Shown one piece after another: positions 55,425 to 63,931 of a stretch of 64,000 nucleotides of DNA. Each line of letters starts with the position of its first letter. The stretch's first letter is position 1. The translations under genes were made by a program, and so were the position numbers. This DNA is from Virgibacillus salexigens (lineage in GTDB: Bacteria; Bacillota; Bacilli; Bacillales; Amphibacillaceae). The stretch covers positions 434,001-498,000 of the forward strand of contig NZ_BNEO01000001.1 in assembly GCF_014905415.1 (NCBI RefSeq), read 5' to 3'. The notes under the pieces were generated by a model that searched no databases, had not been told where the DNA came from, and was given only the letters and a program-made list of their open reading frames with translations.

Positions 55425-56792
55425 CTAAACTGTTGTTTGAGCTTTTCTAGCTGGGTGATTGTCCGGTACATGTCTACGTCCTTTACCAAACATATTCTCT
55501 CTTAGTGTCTTCCCCTCATATTCTGTACGATAGATGCCACGCTGTTGCAGTTCCGGTATAACGTAATCAACAAATTCCTGGAATGTCCCTGGTGAATAGG
55601 ACTGGGCAATATTAAACCCATCTGCATCGCCAACGGTAGCCCATTCTTCAATTTTATCGGCTATTTGTTCGGCAGTACCAATGAATTTCACCGTCCCATT
55701 CCCAAGTCCATGATTCTTCACTGCTTCACGTAGTGTCCACTTTTTATTTGGGTCCTTAGTGTACATATCTAAATTACCCTGTACTGCTTCTGTTTCCATA
55801 TCTTCTATATATTGATCTGGGTCATAACTTGAGAAATCAATTCCTGTATGACCAGATAATAAAGCAGCTGTCCCCTCGTAACTGACCTGTTCTTTTAATC
55901 CTTCATATTTTTGATACGCTTCTTCTTCTGTCGAACCAATAATTGGTAGAATCATTGGAAAGATTCGTACATCTTCTCGATTACGCCCTTGCTTTACTGT
56001 TCGATTTCGGATATCGGCTGTATAATTCTTTAATGCATCCAAGGAATGATTTTTGGTAAAGACTCCCTCCGCATGTTTAGCTGCAAAATCTCTTCCTTTT
56101 GGAGAAGCACCAGCCTGAAAAATGACAGGTGTTCGCTGTGGAGAGGGCTCTACTAAATGCGGGCCAGGTACTTGAAAGAATCTTCCTTCATGATTAATTA
56201 AATGTACTTTTTCTGGGTCAGCAAAACGATCATTCTCGCGATTATAAACAACGGCATTTGCTTCCCAGCTTTGTTCCCAAAGTTTGTACACAACTTCCAA
56301 AAATTCATCTGCTCGATCATAACGCAATTCTTTTGGCAGTCTACTAGTAAGTCCCAAGTTTACAGCTTCACTTTCTAAATAAGAGGTGACGACATTCCAA
56401 GCCACCCTTCCATTTGTTAAGTGATCAAGCGTAGAAAGCTGACGAGCTAGTGAATACGGTTGTGCATATGTTGCTGATATCGTCGGTGCAAATCCTAGAT
56501 GTTCTGTTACAGCAGCCATAGCTGCTATTGGAATTAGTGGATCATGAGCTGGAAGCTGTACTGCATGCTCCGTTGCAGCCTGATGACTATTGTTATAAAC
56601 GCTGTAAGTTCCTAATACATCGGCAATAAATAGAGAATCAAATTTCCCTCTCTCTAGCAATTTAGCAATGTCCATCCAGTAGGTAAGTGTATTATGTTTA
56701 ACTCCTTCATCCTTTTCATGCTTCCACAAGCCTGTCGAATGTGGAGAAGGTGAATTCTGAATAAATCCGTTAAAGTGAATTTGTTTAGCCAT
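55425..56792 (-). CDS. LLM-class FMN-dependent monooxygenase (NtaA/SnaA/DszA group)
   Basis: 455 residues, full length. It opens KQIHFNGFIQNSPSPHSTGL and contains LLERGKFDSLFIADVLG, TISATYAQPYSLARQLSTLD and GRVAWNVVTSYLESEAVN, the block that marks the NtaA/SnaA/SoxA/DszA subfamily, near the B. subtilis YtnJ/YxeK oxygenases. These oxidise organosulfur or amino-polycarboxylate substrates with reduced FMN supplied by a separate reductase, which is not in the window. AAGGGAGAG precedes the ATG at 56792. It is the second gene behind an S-box, so a sulfur-scavenging reaction is likely. Confidence 0.88.
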   Translation of the reverse strand: MAKQIHFNGFIQNSPSPHSTGLWKHEKDEGVKHNTLTYWMDIAKLLERGKFDSLFIADVLGTYSVYNNSHQAATEHAVQLPAHDPLIPIAAMAAVTEHLGFAPTISATYAQPYSLARQLSTLDHLTNGRVAWNVVTSYLESEAVNLGLTSRLPKELRYDRADEFLEVVYKLWEQSWEANAVVYNRENDRFADPEKVHLINHEGRFFQVPGPHLVEPSPQRTPVIFQAGASPKGRDFAAKHAEGVFTKNHSLDALKNYTADIRNRTVKQGRNREDVRIFPMILPIIGSTEEEAYQKYEGLKEQVSYEGTAALLSGHTGIDFSSYDPDQYIEDMETEAVQGNLDMYTKDPNKKWTLREAVKNHGLGNGTVKFIGTAEQIADKIEEWATVGDADGFNIAQSYSPGTFQEFVDYVIPELQQRGIYRTEYEGKTLRENMFGKGRRHVPDNHPARKAQTTV

Positions 56793-56914
56793 ATCCAACT
56801 CTCCCTTATGCGTTATCCTAAATTAAATCTTTACCACTCTGGTGATCTTCATCCTCCCCTGATTGATGGTAACTCATGAGGATTCGGTGCCCCCGTGCTA
56901 ACCTAGGAGACGGT

Positions 56915-57577
56915 TTAGTCGTCATAGGCATTAAGTTTATTTACACTACGTGCCAAAGCAGACCCTGCTTTCAAAGCTACAGCTACGAAGATTGCTTCAG
57001 CAATTTCATGGCGGTTTGCCCCCGCATGTTTTGCATTTTTCGTATGAAGGTCAATACAATATGCACAGCCTGTGGTATGTGCTGATGCCACTGCAATTAG
57101 TTCCTTTTCTTTCTCAGTCAGATAATTCGTTTGGATTGCTTGTTTATCAAAATCAAGAAATGCGTCAAATGTAGCCCCATTTAATGCTGCAAATTCCTTT
57201 AATCGGTTAAAATAAGACGCCTGATACAAATTATCAGTTCCTTCCCCGTCATACGCATTCAATGCATTAACTCCATGGGCTGCTGCTGATCCTGCCTTTA
57301 ATGCTGCTGCAACAAAGATAGCTTCAGTTACCTCTTCTTTTGTTGCTTTTTGTTTCTTCACATTGCCTACATGTAATTCAATGCAGTATGGGCATCCTGT
57401 AATATGTGCTACAGCAACGGCAATTAATTCTTTTAGCTTTGCCTGCAACTCTCCTTCAGCTAAGGCCTGATCATTAAAAGCAAAAAAAGTATTACATGTT
57501 TCTGGGGCATATTCTCTAAGCTCTTGAATCCGTGAGAAATAGGATTTTTTATACAAACTCTCCGTTATATTACTCAA
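56915..57577 (-). CDS. Double AhpD-like / carboxymuconolactone decarboxylase-family protein
   Basis: 220 residues made of two copies of one AhpD-like domain. The redox motifs are CPYC (62-65) with His69 and CAYC (171-174) with His178; each is preceded by LIAVA and followed by an EVTEAIFVAAALKAGSA-type helix. Single-domain forms act as peroxidase or disulfide carriers. Here both active sites are intact, so the protein is a covalent dimer. Start is TTG eight bases after AAAGGAG. First gene of the S-box operon; a role in handling the thiol, peroxide or flavin hydroperoxide of the LLM oxygenase step is inferred. Confidence 0.85.
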   Translation of the reverse strand: MSNITESLYKKSYFSRIQELREYAPETCNTFFAFNDQALAEGELQAKLKELIAVAVAHITGCPYCIELHVGNVKKQKATKEEVTEAIFVAAALKAGSAAAHGVNALNAYDGEGTDNLYQASYFNRLKEFAALNGATFDAFLDFDKQAIQTNYLTEKEKELIAVASAHTTGCAYCIDLHTKNAKHAGANRHEIAEAIFVAVALKAGSALARSVNKLNAYDD

Positions 57578-57685
57578 TGTTATCGCTCCTTTAATAAATA
57601 AATCATTTCACTAATTAAATATAACTTTTCCCATTCATTTAGTTGGATTAATGGAAGAGGATATACGGTTTCTATAATGACCAAT

Positions 57686-57838
57686 GAAAAAACCCCTTCC
57701 GATGAGAAGAGGTTGCTGTATCGCCTACATTCTCTCATCTTTCAAGCAAATGCTTGCTGGAATTAGCACCTTGTTATATGTAACGGTTGCTGCGGGATCA
57801 CTGGACCAGATTCCTCCCCCGACTCTAGATAAGGAATA
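57686..57838 (-). ncRNA. SAM-I (S-box) riboswitch with terminator
   Basis: On the minus strand the aptamer runs from CCTTATCTAGAG (about 57836) through GGGGGAGGAATCTGGTCC, CCCGCAGCAACC, AAGGTGCTAATTCC to GAAAGATGAGAG (57732). These are the conserved S-box boxes in order, and CTTATC/GATGAG closes P1. A terminator follows (57691-57714, AACCTCTTC with GAAGGGGTT) with six T. TTCTCATC in its 5' side can pair with the P1 strand as antiterminator. High SAM should therefore switch off the operon of AhpD-like protein, LLM monooxygenase and SSS carrier. Confidence 0.93.
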
Positions 57839-57867
57839 TTCAATTTAATTAGTAAGAATTGTACACA

Positions 57868-57896
57868 ATAATACCGAATACCGAAAAATGTGTCAA
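57868..57896 (-). promoter_or_regulatory. SigA promoter of the S-box operon
   Basis: On the minus strand TTGACA (57891-57896), a 17-base spacer and TATTAT (57868-57873): a near-consensus promoter starting the leader about 25 bases before the aptamer. Confidence 0.75.
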
Positions 57897-57949
57897 GTAT
57901 GATTTTTTACATTTTTCCGATAAGATCTTTTTAATTGTTGGTTAAGAGA

Positions 57950-58933
57950 CTACAATTCTATCTTTTGACCTATTCCTAGCGATTTCGCTTTTACATAAAT
58001 TCCTTTAGCTACGACAAGATCAAAATAGGCAGCTCCAACGGATTTAAAAAAAGTAATTTCTTGATCTGTTTCTCGCAATAATCGATCTCCACCACCAACA
58101 TCACTTAACTCTGCGTGGATGTGAGAAAATTGCCAATCACTTTCTTGATTCGCATAAATTAACTCACCAGCTTCTTCTTTTATACTGGCTAAATCATCCA
58201 CAATAATCTTATCAACTGTCTGAATGGTTTTTAGATCTACTTCTCTCATGCTAGGCAAATACGAACCAACCCCATTTATATGCATACCAGGTCGTAGATC
58301 ATTTCCATCGAATACCGGATTATCCGACCTTGTACTACAAGCAATAATATCGGACACTTGCATGACTTGCTTCGGTGAATCCACTACTTTGATTGGAATC
58401 GTAATCCCCCAGGTCATTAATGCTTCTTTGAATGTGTACGCCTTTTCGATCGTCCGATTAAATAGGATTAATTCTTGGATAACACGAACTTCCAAAACAC
58501 CTAGGACTTGTTCAAAGGCCATGGCCCCCGTTCCAATCACTCCCAATGTTTGTGCATCCGTTCTAGCTAATTTTTCTGTCCCTATCCCGCTCAGTGCTCC
58601 TGTACGTAAACGAGTTAAAAATGATGCACTCATCATACAAATATGTTCCCCATTACTAGCGTCGGTTAATACTAATGCACCTTGAGTAGTTGGCTTTCCT
58701 TGTTTCGGATTCTCAGGAAAAATACTGACTAATTTCACGGAGGCAATTTCCTGTGATAAGTCTGCACTTGGCATATATAGACTCGAAGCTTGATGCGCCG
58801 GTATGTCAATGACTGTCCGATGCGGATTAGTAATTTGTCCTTTCTTTTTAGAAATTAACCCTTGCTTTACATCATAGATTGCATCGTTCATAAAATAATG
58901 ATCCTTAATTTCTTGCTCTGAAAGAATTAACAT
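57950..58933 (-). CDS. Ornithine cyclodeaminase / mu-crystallin family enzyme
   Basis: 327 residues. The NAD(P) site is LGVIGTGAMAFEQV, the substrate Arg region is SFLTRLRTGALSGI, and NGVGSYLPSMREVD is the family block around the catalytic Asp. The family makes proline from ornithine, reduces cyclic imines such as pyrroline-2-carboxylate, or oxidises alanine-type amino acids. Being encoded behind putB and P5C dehydrogenase, it probably feeds proline into that pathway. AAGGAAG before the ATG at 58933 sets the start; the upstream frame has no ribosome site. Confidence 0.82.
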   Translation of the reverse strand: MLILSEQEIKDHYFMNDAIYDVKQGLISKKKGQITNPHRTVIDIPAHQASSLYMPSADLSQEIASVKLVSIFPENPKQGKPTTQGALVLTDASNGEHICMMSASFLTRLRTGALSGIGTEKLARTDAQTLGVIGTGAMAFEQVLGVLEVRVIQELILFNRTIEKAYTFKEALMTWGITIPIKVVDSPKQVMQVSDIIACSTRSDNPVFDGNDLRPGMHINGVGSYLPSMREVDLKTIQTVDKIIVDDLASIKEEAGELIYANQESDWQFSHIHAELSDVGGGDRLLRETDQEITFFKSVGAAYFDLVVAKGIYVKAKSLGIGQKIEL

Positions 58934-59037
58934 AGCTTTCTTCCTTTCATGTATATGTAATAGAAAAGTGCAAGCGCAGTTATGAGAATATCGGCATAAA
59001 ACCTTTCTCAAATCGCATCTTGCACATTATAAACCGA

Positions 59038-59955
59038 CTATTTTTTAAAGATTCCTTTTAATACAAAGGCAACGTTAGCTGGACGTTCGGCCAAACGACG
59101 CATATTATAACCAAACCAGTCATCTCCATACGGCATATATACACGTACTTTATATCCTTCGTCGACTAATCGTTCTTGTAATTCAATACGAATTCCATAA
59201 AGCATTTGAAACTCGAATTGGTCACGAGGAATATCATGCGCTTTTTCCAGTTCTTTGGTATAAGCAATAATACTGTCATCATGCGTTGCAACAGCTGTGT
59301 AATTCTCATTCAATAAGTTCTTTTTTATAATTTTTTTATAGTTATCATCGACATCCTGTTTATTTGGAAATGCCACTTTTTCGGACTCTTTATAAGCACC
59401 TTTAACTAAGCGAAGATAAGGGTTGTAGCTATCTAATGCGTCTAAGTCCTCTTCCACGCGATAAAGATACGCCTGTAAAACCGTTCCCAAATTATCAAAT
59501 TCCTGTCGTAATGACTTAAATATGGTTAACGTCTGTTCTGTACGCTGATAATCTTCCATATCAATCGTTATAATCACACCATATTCTGTCCCAGCCTGCA
59601 AAATTTTTCGCATGTTCTCCATAACTAATTCATACGATATATCCATTCCCAAAGAAGTTAATTTCAACGATAATTGTGCATTCAATTCTTTTTCTGCAAT
59701 GACCTTGATCGCCTGAATACATTCCTGAGCAGATTGCCTAGCCTCGTCTTCATTATCAATGAACTCTCCCAAATGATCGACTGTAACGTCAAATCCTTTG
59801 GCATTTAACTCTTTTATTTTTTCAGCCGCACCATTAATATCTACTCCTGCAACAAATCGCGATGCTCCAAATCGAAAACCATACTTCTTAGCTGCTTTCG
59901 TTAGTGGTTTATTATTGGATAAAAATAAAAAGAAATTGCGCATGATTTGTTCCAC
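59038..59955 (-). CDS. putB: Proline dehydrogenase
   Basis: 305 residues, monofunctional Bacillus-type enzyme. FAD-barrel motifs include VTVDHLGEFIDNEDEARQSA, LQAYLYRVEEDLDAL, RLVKGAYKESEKVAFPNK and the C-terminal YMPYGDDWFGYNMRRLAERP, with the proline-binding Arg pair in RRLAERP. It oxidises proline to pyrroline-5-carboxylate at the membrane, feeding electrons to quinone. GGGGGAGG is six to seven bases before the GTG at 59955; the ATG further upstream overlaps that site. Confidence 0.93.
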   Translation of the reverse strand: MEQIMRNFFLFLSNNKPLTKAAKKYGFRFGASRFVAGVDINGAAEKIKELNAKGFDVTVDHLGEFIDNEDEARQSAQECIQAIKVIAEKELNAQLSLKLTSLGMDISYELVMENMRKILQAGTEYGVIITIDMEDYQRTEQTLTIFKSLRQEFDNLGTVLQAYLYRVEEDLDALDSYNPYLRLVKGAYKESEKVAFPNKQDVDDNYKKIIKKNLLNENYTAVATHDDSIIAYTKELEKAHDIPRDQFEFQMLYGIRIELQERLVDEGYKVRVYMPYGDDWFGYNMRRLAERPANVAFVLKGIFKK

Positions 59956-60096
59956 GTTGATCCTCCCCCCAACCATCTATAGTTTATGAACGATCAAAAG
60001 CAAGGGAAAAACACAATAAGTGATTTCCCATGATTTTGATTACGCATTTCCACAAAACTTTGTAAAGCAGTGCAGGAGTGAGATATTGTTATTATG

Positions 60097-61644
60097 TTAT
60101 AGCATTTCAGAGCTTGTTTTACCTTGCATATGGTGAATCAGATAATCAGGTCCACCTGCTTTAGAGTCCGTACCCGACATATTAAATCCACCAAATGGCT
60201 GATAACCTACAATTGCAGCTGTACAACCGCGGTTGAAGTAAAGATTACCGACATGGAAATCTTGTCTTGCTTGCTCAAGATGGGTACGATTATTGGTAAT
60301 TACGGCACCAGTTAATCCATACTCTGTATTATTGGCAATCTCAATCGCTTCATCAAAGTTCTTTGCCTTTGTAAGTGCAACTACTGGTCCAAAGATTTCT
60401 TCCTGCATAATTCTTGCTTCTGGACTTACATTACCAAAAACAGTAGGATTTACGAACCAACCTATACGATTATCACCTGAGCCGCCTGCTAATAATTCTC
60501 CTTCTTGCTTGCCAATTTCGATGTAATCCATAATTTTATCATAAGCACCTTGATCAATAACTGGTCCCATAAAATGAGAGTTATCATGTGGATTCCCAGC
60601 TGATAATTCTTTGGTAAGCTCTACGACTCTATCTTTCACTTCTTCATAGACATCCTCATGTATGACAGCACGTGAACATGCCGAACATTTTTGTCCTGAA
60701 AATCCAAATGCAGATTGTACAATCGATTCAGCTGCCAACTCTAAATCGGCTTCATTATCTACTACGATGGTATCTTTTCCACCCATTTCAATAATCGTAC
60801 GTTTCAGCCACTTCTGACCTTTTTGTACTTTAGCAGCACGCTCAAAAATTCGTGTTCCAACCTCACGTGATCCTGTAAAACTAATAAACCGCGTACGTGG
60901 ATGATCAACTAGATAATCCCCTACTTCTTTACCAGGACCCGGAATGTAATTGATAACTCCAGCAGGCATACCCGCTTCTTCCAACACTTCCATTAGCTTA
61001 TAAGCAATTACTGGTGTAGCACTGGCTGGTTTCAACAATACCGTATTACCTGTGACCATAGCTGCTACCGTTGTACCGGCCATAATTGCAAACAAGAAGT
61101 TCCAAGGTGAGATCACAACCCCAACGCCTAATGGGATATAATGGTATTGATTGTATTCAATAGGACGACTGTTGATCTTGACACCATCTTTTAACTCAAG
61201 CATTTGACGGCCATAATATTCAAGGAAATCAATTGCTTCTGCTGTATCCGCATCTGCTTCTTTCCACGGTTTCCCACCTTCTTTAATTAAATGAGCTGTG
61301 AATTCATGTTTTCTACGTCGAATAATTGCCGCAGATCGAAAAAGAATATCCGCACGGAATTTCGGGTCTGATTTCCGCCACGTTTCAAATGTTTGATCTG
61401 CAACTTTCATTGCTTTTTCTGCTAATTCTTGATTCGCTTTCGAAACATAGCCAACTACTTCTTCTTTATTAGCAGGGTTAACAGAAACGATTTTATCTTC
61501 TGTTGTAATGCGTTCTCCCCCAATAATTAGTGGGTATTCCTTACCTAGATCCTTCTCTACTTTTTTTAATGCATGAAGCATTTGTTGCCGATTTTCTTCC
61601 ACTGTAAAATCTGTAAAAGGCTCGTGTGTATAAGGTACTACCAT
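60097..61644 (-). CDS. rocA: 1-pyrroline-5-carboxylate (glutamate semialdehyde) dehydrogenase
   Basis: 515 residues, the usual length for RocA/PutC. The catalytic Cys is in [13 protein letters not shown], the general-base Glu in TIIEMGGKD, and [13 protein letters not shown] and [10 protein letters not shown] are typical. It oxidises glutamate semialdehyde to glutamate with NAD+, completing proline (and arginine/ornithine) catabolism begun by PutB. It is the first gene of the run rocA-putB-ocd on the minus strand. B. subtilis has paralogues (RocA and PutC) that this sequence alone does not separate. Confidence 0.92.
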   Translation of the reverse strand: MVVPYTHEPFTDFTVEENRQQMLHALKKVEKDLGKEYPLIIGGERITTEDKIVSVNPANKEEVVGYVSKANQELAEKAMKVADQTFETWRKSDPKFRADILFRSAAIIRRRKHEFTAHLIKEGGKPWKEADADTAEAIDFLEYYGRQMLELKDGVKINSRPIEYNQYHYIPLGVGVVISPWNFLFAIMAGTTVAAMVTGNTVLLKPASATPVIAYKLMEVLEEAGMPAGVINYIPGPGKEVGDYLVDHPRTRFISFTGSREVGTRIFERAAKVQKGQKWLKRTIIEMGGKDTIVVDNEADLELAAESIVQSAFGFSGQKCSACSRAVIHEDVYEEVKDRVVELTKELSAGNPHDNSHFMGPVIDQGAYDKIMDYIEIGKQEGELLAGGSGDNRIGWFVNPTVFGNVSPEARIMQEEIFGPVVALTKAKNFDEAIEIANNTEYGLTGAVITNNRTHLEQARQDFHVGNLYFNRGCTAAIVGYQPFGGFNMSGTDSKAGGPDYLIHHMQGKTSSEML

Positions 61645-62018
61645 ATGAAAAACCTCCTAATTATAGTTTACTAGTCCAAATGATGAAACCGTTTTCACTA
61701 CTTGTGAAAAGAAGAAACCCTAAAGCATATGCAGTGCTTATTAATTTAATCATTACTGTAATCAATAAGTTGTCTAGCCTGTTGCGGGTTTTTTTCTAGT
61801 TACTAATAAGAAATAGATCGTAGCTACATTAATTTGAAATTTGAACTAAGAAAATTTTCTAATAATTTAAGCGAAAAGTATTTAAGTATCACTTAAATTA
61901 TGTTTAAATAAATTATAAGATATTTTTTGCTTTTTCGTCAACTGTTTTTTCATACCATTCTATAAAACTAGGAATTGTGAACTATCATGAACCGTTTAGC
62001 ATAAGGGGCGAGTATACC
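61645..62018. other. Divergent regulatory region, rocA / XRE-cupin
   Basis: 374 bp with no gene. ATTTAAGT-ATC-ACTTAAAT (61880-61898) is the clearest dyad and lies 120 bp before the regulator start; further TTTAAA/TTTAAG half-sites flank it. CGGGTTTTTTTC near 61787 looks like the end of a hairpin but I find no good partner arm. Confidence 0.5.
61880..61898. promoter_or_regulatory. Candidate XRE-cupin operator
   Basis: Perfect 8-bp arms ATTTAAGT and ACTTAAAT around ATC, in the divergent region between rocA and a cupin regulator gene. It could let the regulator control both itself and proline catabolism. Confidence 0.35.
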
Positions 62019-62567
62019 ATGACAAATTCTGAAAACCTTGGAAACAAAGTAAAGAATCTGCGAAAACAAAAAAAGTTAACATTGAAGCAAGTCTCTCAAG
62101 AAACCGGTCTTTCCATTAGTTTTTTGTCACAATTAGAGCATTCCAAAACATCTGCAACATTACTTTCGTTAAAACGAATTTCTGAAGCACTCGGGGTGAA
62201 TCCAAGCTATTTTTTTTCTTCAGAAACACAAGGTTCCCGTTCGGCAATTACCAGAAATATTGTTGATACGAAAAACCTGACAGAAAATCGATTTATTTAT
62301 AAAGATCTTTCGGGAGAAATGGAAAACCCTTTGTTTGTACCTAATTTAATAATTTTGAATCCAGGGGATAATCGGGGGAATAATTTTACACATAAAGGTC
62401 AGGAATTCCTCTATGTATTAGAAGGCACTCTAACCATCGAAGTTAACCATGAAGAAGTCCTATTGCAACCATATGATTGCATATTTTTGGAATCATCCAC
62501 CCCGCATAATTGGTATAATCGAACCGATAAAACAATTAAATTTTTATGTATTTCTTCTACTGAATAA
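62019..62567 (+). CDS. XRE-family regulator with cupin sensor domain
   Basis: 182 residues. The N-terminal XRE helix-turn-helix (LGNKVKNLRKQKKLTLKQVS, then GLSISFLSQLEHSKTSATLL) is followed by a small cupin barrel (about 110-178: THKGQEFLYVLEGTLTIEVN, then FLESSTPHNWYNRTD). Such proteins often sense a metabolite of amino-acid or polyamine breakdown. AAGGGGCGAG before the ATG at 62019 fixes the start. Divergent from rocA-putB, so regulation of proline use is a fair guess. Confidence 0.87.
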   Translation: MTNSENLGNKVKNLRKQKKLTLKQVSQETGLSISFLSQLEHSKTSATLLSLKRISEALGVNPSYFFSSETQGSRSAITRNIVDTKNLTENRFIYKDLSGEMENPLFVPNLIILNPGDNRGNNFTHKGQEFLYVLEGTLTIEVNHEEVLLQPYDCIFLESSTPHNWYNRTDKTIKFLCISSTE

Positions 62568-62800
62568 GGATTAATATCAATGGACTTTGGAATGATTGTA
62601 ACCATTGATTATCGAGGGCACCTATAGGAAGGCTAAGCAGAGGCGCAATCATTGAGAAAATAGGGCTGAAAGTATTTAAACGGCAACACATTGGAAAATA
62701 GGCTTTGTAGAGAAAGGCTACAAAATGAAAACGATTAAAGTTAATGTTGTGATCTATTATAATCACTTTGCAAGGGCTTATTCCATAAAAACTAGGTCTT
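62568..62800. other. Intergenic region, possible decayed coding DNA
   Basis: About 230 bp between convergent regulator genes. A 69-codon minus-strand frame crosses it, with a hydrophobic SMIAPLLSLPIGALDNQWL that recalls a membrane carrier, but there is no ribosome site and nothing else matches, so I leave it unassigned. AATGATTG/CAATCATT arms near 62592 and 62649 could fold. Confidence 0.35.
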
Positions 62801-62827
62801 AAAAAGGCTCAGCACCTTGCTGAGCCT
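62801..62827 (-). terminator. Intrinsic terminator after the second XRE-cupin gene
   Basis: AGGCTCAGCA (62805-62814) pairs perfectly with TGCTGAGCCT (62818-62827); five T follow on the minus strand. Confidence 0.85.
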
Positions 62828-62833
62828 CTTGAT

Positions 62834-63394
62834 TTACAAATGATTATCAATAAAAATGGTTAATACCCGAGCGGGTTCATTATTTACTGGTATAAACAGA
62901 TGCGATTTGTTCCCTTTAAAGAAAGCACTATCTCCTTGTTCCATATGATGTTTGCTTTCTCCATAAAGTAATTGAATCTTTCCTTCCAGAATATAGATAA
63001 ACTCATCCTGTGAGTGGGTATACGCTTCTTGACGAACATTCATGTCACGCGGAGTAACGTGTACAATCGTCGGTTCAATGCCAGTAAACCTTGAGCGATT
63101 GGCTAATAATTCATAGGAGTATCCCATATTTTCATCGCCTACTTTGAATTGTCGCTCTCCATGCGGAAGCAAAACAAGATCGCGATCATCGTGATCATCT
63201 AATAGCCATGATAATGGCACATGTAATACTTCACTAATTTTGGATAGCGTGGCAATTGCTGAAGCAGTCTGGCCATTTTCTATTTTTGATAGAAGACTTT
63301 TGGAGATACCACATTCATCTGCCACTTGCTGTTGTGTCTTTTTTGTTCGTAAACGCATCTGTTTTATTTTCTTTCCAATATTATTTAGATTTAT
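62834..63394 (-). CDS. XRE-family regulator with cupin sensor domain (possible ATA start)
   Basis: XRE helix-turn-helix (TQQQVADECGISKSLLSKIE) plus C-terminal cupin (about 95-184; SQDEFIYILEGKIQLLYGES, FFKGNKSHLFIPVN). From the first ATG (63358) the protein is 174 residues and lacks the start of helix 1. In frame upstream the DNA codes INLNNIGKKIKQ, the usual XRE opening, without ATG, GTG or TTG, but AAGGAGAG stands seven bases before an ATA codon at 63394. I therefore take ATA as the likely start (186 residues). It converges on the other cupin regulator; target unknown. Confidence 0.75.
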   Translation of the reverse strand: MNLNNIGKKIKQMRLRTKKTQQQVADECGISKSLLSKIENGQTASAIATLSKISEVLHVPLSWLLDDHDDRDLVLLPHGERQFKVGDENMGYSYELLANRSRFTGIEPTIVHVTPRDMNVRQEAYTHSQDEFIYILEGKIQLLYGESKHHMEQGDSAFFKGNKSHLFIPVNNEPARVLTIFIDNHL

Positions 63395-63679
63395 TGCTAC
63401 TCTCTCCTTCCAGTAAAAAAACCGTGACTATCTTAAACTAATTATAACAAAAGAAGCTAGATTACAGCAGTTACATGGTGAAGGCATTTATCAGAAGCTA
63501 TTTTCAATAAATCAAACATGGGACTTCCACTGATGTTTGAGTTAAACTTCTTCCATGATAGAATAGTACAAAAACAACGTCAATTGGTAGGAAAAGAATC
63601 ATCAGTTCAGGTTGATTAACATCTAAAAATCAGAATATACCGATAAAACGGGAGTATCTTTTGACAAAGGGGTGGTATA
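63395..63679. other. Divergent intergenic region
   Basis: 285 bp upstream of both the XRE-cupin gene and a small membrane-protein gene. No long repeat, riboswitch or confident promoter seen. Confidence 0.4.
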
Positions 63680-63931
63680 ATGAAGCAAAAGCTGCTGTTA
63701 TTCCTTTTATATTTTCTCAGTTTAACGAGTGTATATAACTATTTCCAATTCGTTCAGAGACCGATTGATGGAAACGGGATTGGCATTTCCTATCTTTTTA
63801 TTATGATTAATGAGAACGTTAGTAATCATCAAATATCCATATATGCTTCGAGCTTTCTAATTATCGGTCTTTGTTTATTCATCCTTACTTTACTTTATCA
63901 TTTAACCAAATATCGGCATCCAAGTCAGTAG
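63680..63931 (+). CDS. Small two-helix membrane protein
   Basis: 83 residues, family not recognised. The first helix is LLLFLLYFLSLTSVYNYF, then a 25-residue polar loop, then a second helix (ASSFLIIGLCLFILTLLYHL) and a basic tail. AAAGGGG is well spaced before the ATG. It stands alone at the window edge, so its operon cannot be judged. Confidence 0.6.
   Translation: MKQKLLLFLLYFLSLTSVYNYFQFVQRPIDGNGIGISYLFIMINENVSNHQISIYASSFLIIGLCLFILTLLYHLTKYRHPSQ

Noticed and set aside
56799-56914. Second riboswitch between the AhpD-like and LLM genes
   Set aside because: The gap can fold small hairpins, but none of the S-box or other riboswitch core motifs is present.
62557-62766. 69-codon minus-strand frame with a carrier-like hydrophobic stretch
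   Set aside because: No start context, overlaps the end of a real gene and matches no family over its length.
63663-63682. TTGACA and TATAAT near the small membrane-protein gene
   Set aside because: They are separated by only nine bases, and TATAAT overlaps the start codon; the stretch is a ribosome site, not a promoter.
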